The translations under genes were made by a program, and so were the position numbers. 5,640 bases of DNA. Origin: Nitrososphaerota archaeon. Lineage in GTDB: Archaea; Thermoproteota; Nitrososphaeria; Nitrososphaerales; Nitrososphaeraceae. Location: positions 1,629 to 7,268 of the forward strand of contig VBPR01000141.1 in assembly GCA_005877345.1 (NCBI GenBank), written 5' to 3'. The notes under the pieces were generated by a model. The model was not told where the DNA came from. It did no database searches and saw only the letters and a program-made list of their open reading frames with translations. Below are positions 1 to 5,252 of the stretch, piece after piece (the first letter of the stretch is position 1; every line of letters starts with the position of its first letter).

Positions 1-1
1 T

Positions 2-772
2 ATTTTTGCACCATCTGATATTGAAAAAGTCAAGATTGCACAGGCATTATCTTATGGTGCCAAATTTGTTGCAGTAGAAGGGACTTATGACGATGCCAAT
101 AGGATTGCCTCCATAATAGGAGATTCAAAAGGCATAGGAATTGTAAATATTAATATGAGACCATATTATGTGGAAGGTTCGAAGACATTGGCGTTTGAAG
201 TAGCTGAACAACTTAATTGGGAAGTTCCGGATCATCTAATTATACCCGTTGGTAGTGGTGCAATGCTAAATGCAATTTGTAAAGGATTTGAAGAGTTGCA
301 TGAGATAGGACTTATTGGGGACATTTCAAATCTAAGAGTAACAGCGGCACAACCACATGGTTGCTCTCCAATAGTTGATGCTTTTAAGAAAAATAGTCAA
401 GAAATAGTTCCTGTAGAAAGACCGGACACTATAGCAAAGAGTTTAGCTATTGGGGACCCTGGAGACGGAGTTTATGTTCTGAAAAGACTGAAACAGTATG
501 GTGGTATTGCTGAAGAAGCTACCGATGATGAAATTATTGATGGAATTATGGCACTAGCTAAAACTGAGGGCATTTTTACTGAACCTGCGGGTGGTGTCTC
601 TATTGCTGTACTCAAAAAACTAGTTGATGATGGATTTATAGAAAAAGATGAAAAAGTAGTATGTTATGTTACCGGTAACGGATTAAAATCTACTGAAGTA
701 ATAATAAGTAAATTGCCTAAACTTGACATTGTTAAGCCAGACGTACAAACCGTATCTGCGATGATTACATAG
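2..772 (+). CDS. thrC: Threonine synthase, 5'-truncated (C-terminal 256 residues)
   Basis: Threonine synthase is a PLP enzyme of fold type II that converts O-phosphohomoserine to threonine in the cytoplasm. The reading frame is open from base 2, so the gene starts outside the window. The first ATG in frame (155) is internal, because the codons before it already read as family sequence. Visible landmarks, counted from base 2, are RPYYVEGSKTLAFE (about residues 53-66), the glycine-rich phosphate-binding loop PVGSGAMLNA (82-91), and the late motif GIFTEPAGGVS that lies near the cofactor ring in this fold. Family members are about 400 residues long, so roughly 140 N-terminal residues, including the PLP-binding lysine, are missing. 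The gene ends in TAG and is followed after 20 bp by the carrier-E1 fusion gene, which suggests one transcript. A paralogue acting on a related phospho-amino acid cannot be excluded without the N-terminus, but threonine synthase is the best match. Confidence 0.9.
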   Translation: MFAPSDIEKVKIAQALSYGAKFVAVEGTYDDANRIASIIGDSKGIGIVNINMRPYYVEGSKTLAFEVAEQLNWEVPDHLIIPVGSGAMLNAICKGFEELHEIGLIGDISNLRVTAAQPHGCSPIVDAFKKNSQEIVPVERPDTIAKSLAIGDPGDGVYVLKRLKQYGGIAEEATDDEIIDGIMALAKTEGIFTEPAGGVSIAVLKKLVDDGFIEKDEKVVCYVTGNGLKSTEVIISKLPKLDIVKPDVQTVSAMIT

Positions 773-792
773 ACAAGGATGAATAGAATAGA

Positions 793-2139
793 ATGACAAG
801 TATCGAATTCATTATCCCTTCTGTTCTTACGAAAGGTAGCGGGGAAAAGAAGATTCCGTTAGATGCCATAGATCTGCAAGACGCATTTACAAAAGTAACG
901 GAACAGCTCGGAGAAGATTTTAAGCGTAAAGTTTTGGATTTGAACGGGAAACCAAGATCATTAATTAACATTTACATAAACGGAAAAAATATGCGTTTTA
1001 GTAATGATGGCATGGCCATGAAGCTTAACAATGGTGATTCTATTTATATTCTTCCCGCAGTAGCTGGCGGTTCTGAATTGAAGAGCGAGGATTTACAACG
1101 ATACTCTAGACAGATAATGCTCGATGAAATAGGGTTCGTCGGATTAGAAAAACTCAGGAAGGCAAAGGTCTGTGTTGTTGGAATTGGAGGAATAGGCAAT
1201 CCTGTAGTTACACAACTAACTGCGATGGGTATCGGAAAATTGAAGATAGTAGACAGAGACATCATAGAAATTTCTAATTTACACAGACAGCACCTTTACA
1301 CAGAAAACGATATAGGCAGAGTAAAAGTTGAAGCCGCAAAAGAAAAACTTCAACAAATAAATTCAGGTGTTGAGATCGAAGCTCTTCCGAATTCTGTTAC
1401 TAAATATACTGCTGAGAGCATTGTTAAGGGATTTGATATAATCGTGGATGCATTAGATAGTATAGATGCTAGGTATGCACTAAATGACGCATGCGTTAAA
1501 CTGAATATCCCTTTTATTTATGCTGGTGCCTTGGGCATGTTAGGTTCAATTTGCACAATAATTCCAAATAAAACCGCCTGTCTGAGGTGTATCTTTCCTG
1601 CATTAGCAGAAGACGATATGCCTACTTGTAGCACTGAAGGTGTACATCCATCAATTTTATATCTAGTCGGCGGTATTCAAGTTTCTGAAGTAGTCAAGGT
1701 TATTCTAGGAGAAAAACCAGCACTAGAAAATAAGCTCTTGTATATAGATCTAAACGATCTGTCACTAGAAAAAGTTTCAGTATTTAGACAAGAAGAATGT
1801 CCTTCATGCGGAATAAAAAGAATAGATAAAAGTCAATTGGAAACACAGGATCTAATAATTGAGGAACTATGCGGTCGTGACCGAGGAAAGAGAACATACA
1901 CCGTTACACCTGCGCAAATTTCGTCATCCTTAAATCTGATTGGAATTGAAAAAAGTGCAGAAAGGTTGGGTTATACGATTAAGACAAAAGGAGAGCTAGG
2001 CTTAACAATCATGACTAGTAATTCTGATAATCTTTCAATAAGCTTTATGATCAGTGGTGCAGCCACTATTGTAGGGGCAAAAAGCGAGGACGAAGCACTA
2101 TCAATTTACAACAGTTTTGTGAAAAACATCAAACCATAA
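793..2139 (+). CDS. MoaD/ThiS-like sulfur carrier fused to MoeB/ThiF (E1-like) adenylyltransferase
   Basis: E1-like enzymes adenylate the C-terminal Gly-Gly of small beta-grasp proteins so that they can carry sulfur (molybdopterin, thiamine, tRNA thiolation, some amino acids) or be conjugated. Residues 1-93 form a MoaD/ThiS-like domain ending in AVAGG (Gly92-Gly93). Residues about 96-340 form the E1 domain: LQRYSRQIML (101-110), nucleotide loop VGIGGIGNP (129-137), VDRD (153-156), NLHRQ (162-166), Lys178, Asp222 and Arg227, and the candidate catalytic cysteine Cys279 in PTCSTEGV. The zinc pairs are Cys263/Cys266 and Cys336/Cys339. Residues about 352-448 resemble the C-terminal domain of many bacterial ThiF proteins: ELCGRD (358-363), then a conserved end around SGAATIVGA and an A-x3-Y pattern. 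There is no rhodanese domain. The ATG at 793 is chosen because the upstream ATG at 780 meets a stop after five codons; a weak AAGGATG lies at 775-781. The Gly-Gly is internal, which is odd. The family is certain, but the pathway is unknown. Confidence 0.9.
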   Translation: MTSIEFIIPSVLTKGSGEKKIPLDAIDLQDAFTKVTEQLGEDFKRKVLDLNGKPRSLINIYINGKNMRFSNDGMAMKLNNGDSIYILPAVAGGSELKSEDLQRYSRQIMLDEIGFVGLEKLRKAKVCVVGIGGIGNPVVTQLTAMGIGKLKIVDRDIIEISNLHRQHLYTENDIGRVKVEAAKEKLQQINSGVEIEALPNSVTKYTAESIVKGFDIIVDALDSIDARYALNDACVKLNIPFIYAGALGMLGSICTIIPNKTACLRCIFPALAEDDMPTCSTEGVHPSILYLVGGIQVSEVVKVILGEKPALENKLLYIDLNDLSLEKVSVFRQEECPSCGIKRIDKSQLETQDLIIEELCGRDRGKRTYTVTPAQISSSLNLIGIEKSAERLGYTIKTKGELGLTIMTSNSDNLSISFMISGAATIVGAKSEDEALSIYNSFVKNIKP

Positions 2140-2154
2140 TTTTCAATAGTTTTT
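2140..2154 (+). terminator. Possible T-rich terminator after the carrier-E1 gene
   Basis: Directly after the TAA stop come two short T tracts, TTTT at 2140-2143 and TTTTT at 2150-2154, with no obvious hairpin. Archaeal transcription can end at U-rich stretches of this kind. The position in a 42 bp gap between convergent genes fits a terminator. The signal is weak in AT-rich DNA. Confidence 0.3.
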
Positions 2155-2181
2155 AGAATAGTCTAGTACAGCGGCCATAAA

Positions 2182-2589
2182 TCAATCATTTGGATCTCCA
2201 GAATTAAATTTGCTCCTACTCTTGTCGATAAACGGAAATATCTTTTCAAGAATTATGTCATCATAATTTTTCTCTTTATCAATTGTTAAGAGGAGAAAAT
2301 AGTCGTTACTTATAGGAATAGTAATCCTGGTCACATTTTCATATCTCCCCACCGCGTAATTTAGTTTCCCAATTTTTGTTTGAAATTTAACCCTAGTTCT
2401 ATATCTTGAAACTGCAGCTGCAGCATATTCTTCATTTTCTTCTTCGGACATTAATGGTTTTAATCCTTTGCGTTGTTCAACATTAATCAAAACACCATAT
2501 CTATTAGAAATACCGATCCATCGAAGAGAATTATCTAAATTTAATAACTCTTCACAAAACGTATAAATGAATTCATAATCAGTTGTCAT
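2182..2589 (-). CDS. DUF6659-like small thaumarchaeal protein of unknown function
   Basis: This is a 135-residue soluble protein with no signal peptide or membrane segment. The layout resembles DUF6659, a family common and often multicopy in Thaumarchaeota: an N-terminal helix with FCEELLNLD (11-19), then a strand-turn-strand RWIGISNRYGVLI (23-35), KGLKPLMSEEE (41-51), a helix rich in Ala and Arg (55-69), and later strands VTRITIPI (86-93) and YFLLLTIDKE (97-106). The alternation of helix and sheet suggests a small sensor-like or Roadblock/profilin-like fold, but that is inference, and the family match is from memory. No catalytic residues or metal-binding cysteines stand out. The ATG at 2589 is supported by a TATA-like box 31 bp upstream, so the gene probably has its own promoter and is not simply read from tgtA. 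Its 3' end faces the carrier-E1 gene across 42 bp. The function is unknown. Confidence 0.75.
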   Translation of the reverse strand: MTTDYEFIYTFCEELLNLDNSLRWIGISNRYGVLINVEQRKGLKPLMSEEENEEYAAAAVSRYRTRVKFQTKIGKLNYAVGRYENVTRITIPISNDYFLLLTIDKEKNYDDIILEKIFPFIDKSRSKFNSGDPND

Positions 2590-2615
2590 TTTTATTATTT
2601 ATCTTAACCATTTCT

Positions 2616-2624
2616 AATATTTAA
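2616..2624 (-). promoter_or_regulatory. TATA box for the DUF6659-like gene
   Basis: On the minus strand the sequence reads TTAAATATT, centred about 31 bp before the ATG at 2589. That spacing is what an archaeal TATA box would need to give a very short leader. A near-repeat pair lies just upstream. Confidence 0.5.
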
Positions 2625-2629
2625 GCAAG

Positions 2630-2668
2630 AATCTGGACTACAAAATAAATTCATCAAAATCTGGAGTA
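2630..2668. repeat. Imperfect direct repeat upstream of the DUF6659-like promoter
   Basis: AATCTGGACTA (2630-2640) recurs as AATCTGGAGTA (2658-2668), 10 of 11 bases identical, with start points 28 bp apart. The pair fills much of the gap between the tgtA stop and the DUF6659-like promoter and begins a few bases upstream of its TATA box. It may be a pair of regulator-binding sites. Chance similarity is possible at this length. Confidence 0.35.
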
Positions 2669-2677
2669 ACTAAATCA

Positions 2678-4222
2678 TTAGAGTCGTTCTATTATATCAT
2701 CGCTATATTTGATAATCTCTATCTTTTTAGATATTATCTGCATGTCACTCACTACCCCTTGCATGAAATCGTCGGCGACAATTATCACATCATCAAAAAA
2801 ATTACACGATAGGAATTTTTGCAATGAACTAACAAATGTTGGATAGTCATTACTATTATTGTAAGTAAATCTTTTCGTGGATATCAAGTTGTGAGCAGCA
2901 GGATAAATATCTGAAATTTCAGTTGGAATAATACCAATAAAAGGATTGTAAGCACAAATTAGATAGTCTGAAAATTTCCTTGATAATTTGTGATATTCTT
3001 GCGAACTATAAAAGGGAGAAACTTGTGTATCAGGAAAAAGAACGATCTTTTTCTTATTTGTTTTAAATGAACTAAAAATCCTTCTTAATCTAGAAGCTTC
3101 TGGTCGATATTGGTCGATTGATTCTATAAAAAATATTGCTTTTTTCTTAAAGAATGGTGTACCATCTTCTAAGTGCTTGTAATTCATGAATAATTTAAAG
3201 GCCTCCATTAATTTAGGATGAGCTCGCGCTTTTTGTCCAACATATTCCCAAAGTCTTCCTTCCATGATAGCTTGTTTAACCGACAAAACTTCGGATCTTA
3301 ATACGTAGAGATTATGCTTAGCCAATTTGTCTATCTTTTCGTCATGCTCAAGGCTAACAAATTCTTTAACTTTCATATTTATACAAATTGGACATTGACA
3401 TGCAAGATATACCAACTTATCTAATCTTGAAGTACCATTTGGATGCATGTACCTGTCGTCTCTTGCGTACAGCATATACGAAGCAGAGTCAAAAGTATCA
3501 CATCCTAACGCTACTGCCAATGGTATCGTTAAAGGATGTCCGGCTCCAAAGAGATGAATAGGTTTGGACATAACAGTTGACTTCAGAGTTCCTATCATGT
3601 CAGCTAAAATTGCAAATTCGTATGATTCTAGTAATTGGACAGGACTCCCAAGAGCCATCATTTCATATCCCATCGCGTCAAGTAATCCCGCAGATCTCTT
3701 GACTAAGTCAAGATGTTCGGCACCCTGCACTGGACCTACCCAAACAGAGTTTCGGTTACTGTTACTCTTGATGAGATTCAATGTTTCTTGGGAATTTCTG
3801 ATTGTTTCATTAACATACCTTTCAGCCACTTCATAACTCAGTCCATACCCTGTTGGCTTATCAAGAGGCACACAAATATCACTTTGAATATCATTCTCAA
3901 ATTGGGCTATAAATGAAGGCTTTGCTTCAATAGCACCGTATTCGAGTACTTGGTAGCCACCGGAATCTGTCATTATTGGACCATCAAAATTTATTAATTT
4001 ATGAATGCCCTTTTCCCGTGCAGTTTCGCCATATTGTTTTAATGTGATATACGCGTTTGTAATAACTGCTTCAAAACCTAATTTCTTCAAAAACTCTACA
4101 TCTACAGACTGTGTTACAGGATGTATAACAGGGATAAAGGCAGGAGTCTCAAAAGTCCCACTAGGAGTTTTGATTTTTCCTATCCTTCCTGCCAGGTCAG
4201 AATATCTGACCTCAAATAACAA
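2678..4222 (-). CDS. tgtA: Archaeal tRNA-guanine transglycosylase (preQ0 insertion for archaeosine)
   Basis: This enzyme exchanges guanine-15 in the D-loop of archaeal tRNA for preQ0, which is later converted to archaeosine. Residues about 1-350 form the TIM-barrel catalytic domain. Asp86 sits in TDSGGYQV (85-92). The nucleophile is probably Asp245 in FDSASYMLYAR (244-254). The structural zinc site is complete: Cys275, Cys277, Cys280 and, 22 residues further, His303. Residues about 360-495 look like the archaeal C1 domain, with RPEASRL (373-379) and PFIGIIPTEISDIYPAAH (427-444). The 514-residue protein ends there without a recognisable PUA domain, as in some other archaea. The start is a TTG at 4222: no ATG or GTG is available upstream in frame, and the following residues (FEVRYSDLAGRIGKI) match the usual beginning of the family. 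It starts 2 bp after the Lsm stop, so the two genes should be co-transcribed and perhaps translationally coupled. A GGGAG lies 14 nt before the TTG, farther than ideal for ribosome binding. Confidence 0.93.
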   Translation of the reverse strand: MLFEVRYSDLAGRIGKIKTPSGTFETPAFIPVIHPVTQSVDVEFLKKLGFEAVITNAYITLKQYGETAREKGIHKLINFDGPIMTDSGGYQVLEYGAIEAKPSFIAQFENDIQSDICVPLDKPTGYGLSYEVAERYVNETIRNSQETLNLIKSNSNRNSVWVGPVQGAEHLDLVKRSAGLLDAMGYEMMALGSPVQLLESYEFAILADMIGTLKSTVMSKPIHLFGAGHPLTIPLAVALGCDTFDSASYMLYARDDRYMHPNGTSRLDKLVYLACQCPICINMKVKEFVSLEHDEKIDKLAKHNLYVLRSEVLSVKQAIMEGRLWEYVGQKARAHPKLMEAFKLFMNYKHLEDGTPFFKKKAIFFIESIDQYRPEASRLRRIFSSFKTNKKKIVLFPDTQVSPFYSSQEYHKLSRKFSDYLICAYNPFIGIIPTEISDIYPAAHNLISTKRFTYNNSNDYPTFVSSLQKFLSCNFFDDVIIVADDFMQGVVSDMQIISKKIEIIKYSDDIIERL

Positions 4223-4224
4223 AT

Positions 4225-4638
4225 TTACTTCTTGAACTCCCTCATGAATTCATCATATATTGATTTAACCCTGTCCGCAGCTAAGCCAGTGCCTTCTTCA
4301 ATCCCATGTTCAGTCACCTTAATCTTATCCATCACAATTATAGCCTTCACATCATCTCTGATTTTTACAAGGCCGGGGAATACTCTTGATATACGATCTG
4401 CAAGACCCTTAAGATCAAAGGGCTTTTCTAGAAGCTTTATTTCTTTCACAAATGATCCGTTTATGATAATTCTCAATATTCCATGACCTTCTACATTTTC
4501 GAGGACAGTATCCAATTTTTCGTCGATAGCGGTTAATATTCCATTATAATTCTTCTCATAAGTTGTCTCTATGGAAACTTTTTTTCCTACAAATTGAAGT
4601 ATTTCTTCATAAAACTTCCTTATAGTTAAAGCAGACAT
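4225..4638 (-). CDS. Sm-like archaeal protein with C-terminal extension (SmAP3-like)
   Basis: Lsm/Sm proteins form rings that bind U-rich RNA and help RNA processing. Residues about 8-70 form the Sm fold: the first motif includes FVGKKVSIE (16-24), YNGILTAID (31-39) and DTVLENVEG (43-51); the second is IINGSFVKEI (58-67), where Asn replaces the arginine of the usual I-R-G. Residues about 75-137 are an extra alpha/beta domain (KAIIVMDKIKVTEHG, then GLAADRVKSIYDEF), absent from the short 75-residue archaeal SmAPs but present in SmAP3, described from Pyrobaculum aerophilum. The ATG at 4638 has a TATA box about 34 bp upstream and a likely leader of only a few bases. The stop at 4225 is followed 2 bp later by the TTG start of tgtA. 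Pairing with a tRNA-modifying enzyme suggests a role in RNA metabolism, but this is inference from context. Confidence 0.88.
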   Translation of the reverse strand: MSALTIRKFYEEILQFVGKKVSIETTYEKNYNGILTAIDEKLDTVLENVEGHGILRIIINGSFVKEIKLLEKPFDLKGLADRISRVFPGLVKIRDDVKAIIVMDKIKVTEHGIEEGTGLAADRVKSIYDEFMREFKK

Positions 4639-4668
4639 TTTTTCAACTAGGAATGTTTCTTAAAGTTC

Positions 4669-4675
4669 TATATAT
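4669..4675 (-). promoter_or_regulatory. TATA box for the Lsm-tgtA operon
   Basis: The minus strand reads ATATATA, centred about 34 bp before the Lsm ATG at 4638. This predicts transcription starting about 5-8 bp before the ATG, giving a nearly leaderless mRNA. It is the clearest TATA element in the window and the likely promoter for both lsm and tgtA. Confidence 0.6.
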
Positions 4676-4762
4676 GAGTTTCAATAATTAATTCAAAACC
4701 CAGGACGGTTACTTCTTTATTTTCTTTTATTCCCAACCCAAACATCGTTAAGTGCACGTCAT

Positions 4763-4768
4763 AAAAAA
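4763..4768 (-). terminator. Oligo-T terminator after the zinc-ribbon gene
   Basis: About 16 bp past the zinc-ribbon stop codon the minus strand has TTATTTTTTA, including six T in a row. An archaeal RNA polymerase could end there. This would separate the zinc-ribbon gene from the Lsm operon, which has its own TATA box farther on. Confidence 0.4.
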
Positions 4769-4783
4769 TAAGATTTTTCAAGA

Positions 4784-5143
4784 TCAATGTTTTTTTTTGA
4801 ATGTATCTAATTCGGTACTTTGACATCTTAAACAGATCTTTGATTCTAAATTTCCAAGATAACATACGTAATAGCATTTACTACATTGTAAGCGAGATAT
4901 GCCATCTCTTATTGCTACAAAATTATCTCTACGTTCTATAAATTTTGACGAGATAAGATTTTGCAGTACTATTTCTAAAATCGAGGAAATATGTCCTAGA
5001 TCTGCATTTCTATATCTAAGATAAGTTTCTATCATGTTATTTGGGATAGTTTTCAATTGAAGTTGCGATACACCCCTGTTATGATTTTTAAATAAAAAAT
5101 CTCTGAAATACCACTCAATTTCGTTTATTTCAATTTTGCTCAT
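4784..5143 (-). CDS. Small protein with winged-helix-like N-terminus and C-terminal zinc ribbon
   Basis: I do not recognise a named family. The 119-residue product has an N-terminal helix (about 4-18), a helical part at about 46-66 (DLGHISSILEIVLQNLISS), and a short hairpin KFIERRDNFVAIRDG (67-81), together resembling a winged-helix domain. It is followed by a treble of cysteines typical of a zinc ribbon: Cys87-x2-Cys90 and Cys104-x2-Cys107 (CSKC ... CLRC), plus Cys94 between them. Such small HTH plus zinc-ribbon proteins in archaea are often DNA- or RNA-binding regulators, so a transcription factor is the likeliest role (inference). The ATG at 5143 begins the frame. The last codons contain nine A in a row, 4798 down to 4790, just before the stop; one extra A would extend the protein by about 40 residues. 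An oligo-T tract downstream argues that the annotated stop is the normal end. It is transcribed divergently from the HD-domain gene. Confidence 0.75.
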   Translation of the reverse strand: MSKIEINEIEWYFRDFLFKNHNRGVSQLQLKTIPNNMIETYLRYRNADLGHISSILEIVLQNLISSKFIERRDNFVAIRDGISRLQCSKCYYVCYLGNLESKICLRCQSTELDTFKKKH

Positions 5144-5170
5144 CTACTATAATTGTACAGACTATAGAAG

Positions 5171-5176
5171 AATAAG
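5171..5176 (-). promoter_or_regulatory. Weak TATA-like element for the zinc-ribbon gene
   Basis: The minus strand reads CTTATT, centred about 30 bp before the ATG at 5143. The spacing is right for an archaeal TATA box, but the match is weak. CTATAG at 5162-5167 is another candidate at a less suitable distance. Confidence 0.3.
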
Positions 5177-5201
5177 AACTGAATAGGTTTGTTGATTAGC
5201 G

Positions 5202-5211
5202 TTCTTAAGAA
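5202..5211. other. Perfect 10 bp palindrome next to the HD-gene TATA box
   Basis: TTCTTAAGAA is a perfect palindrome and extends imperfectly outward to GTTCTTAAGAAAC. It ends 2 bp before the TATA-like box at 5214 and lies where a TFB-recognition element or an operator would sit in the intergenic region shared by two divergent genes. It may be a regulator site, or chance in AT-rich DNA. Confidence 0.3.
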
Positions 5212-5213
5212 AC

Positions 5214-5222
5214 TATTTAAAA
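5214..5222 (+). promoter_or_regulatory. TATA box for the HD-domain gene
   Basis: TATTTAAAA is preceded by purine-rich AAGAAAC, which could serve as the TFB-recognition element. Its centre is about 35 bp before the TTG at 5253, so transcription would begin only a few bases before that codon. This supports the TTG start. Confidence 0.5.
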
Positions 5223-5252
5223 ATAATTGATTAGTTAATTATGTGAATCAAA

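Noticed and set aside
765..1265. Minus-strand open frames across the start of the carrier-E1 gene
   Set aside because: They mirror conserved coding sequence on the plus strand and have no supporting motif or promoter.
2140..2181. A small RNA or hairpin in the gap between the convergent genes
   Set aside because: The gap is only 42 bp with no clear stem-loop. Short T tracts are all that can be seen.
2412..2423. Perfect 12 bp palindrome CTGCAGCTGCAG as a regulatory site
   Set aside because: It lies inside the DUF6659-like gene and is explained by a run of alanine codons (residues 56-59).
3564..3916. Plus-strand open frames inside tgtA
   Set aside because: They lie antisense to the conserved catalytic domain of tgtA and show no domain features of their own.
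4232..4486. Plus-strand open frame antisense to the Lsm gene
   Set aside because: The minus strand encodes a clear Sm-fold protein with a TATA box. The plus-strand translation looks like low-complexity shadow sequence.
4668..4877. A 69-codon open frame on the minus strand as a separate gene
   Set aside because: It overlaps the zinc-ribbon gene by 94 bp in another frame, contains an oligo-T tract, ends at the Lsm TATA box, and has no recognisable domain. It is kept only as a possible slippage extension.
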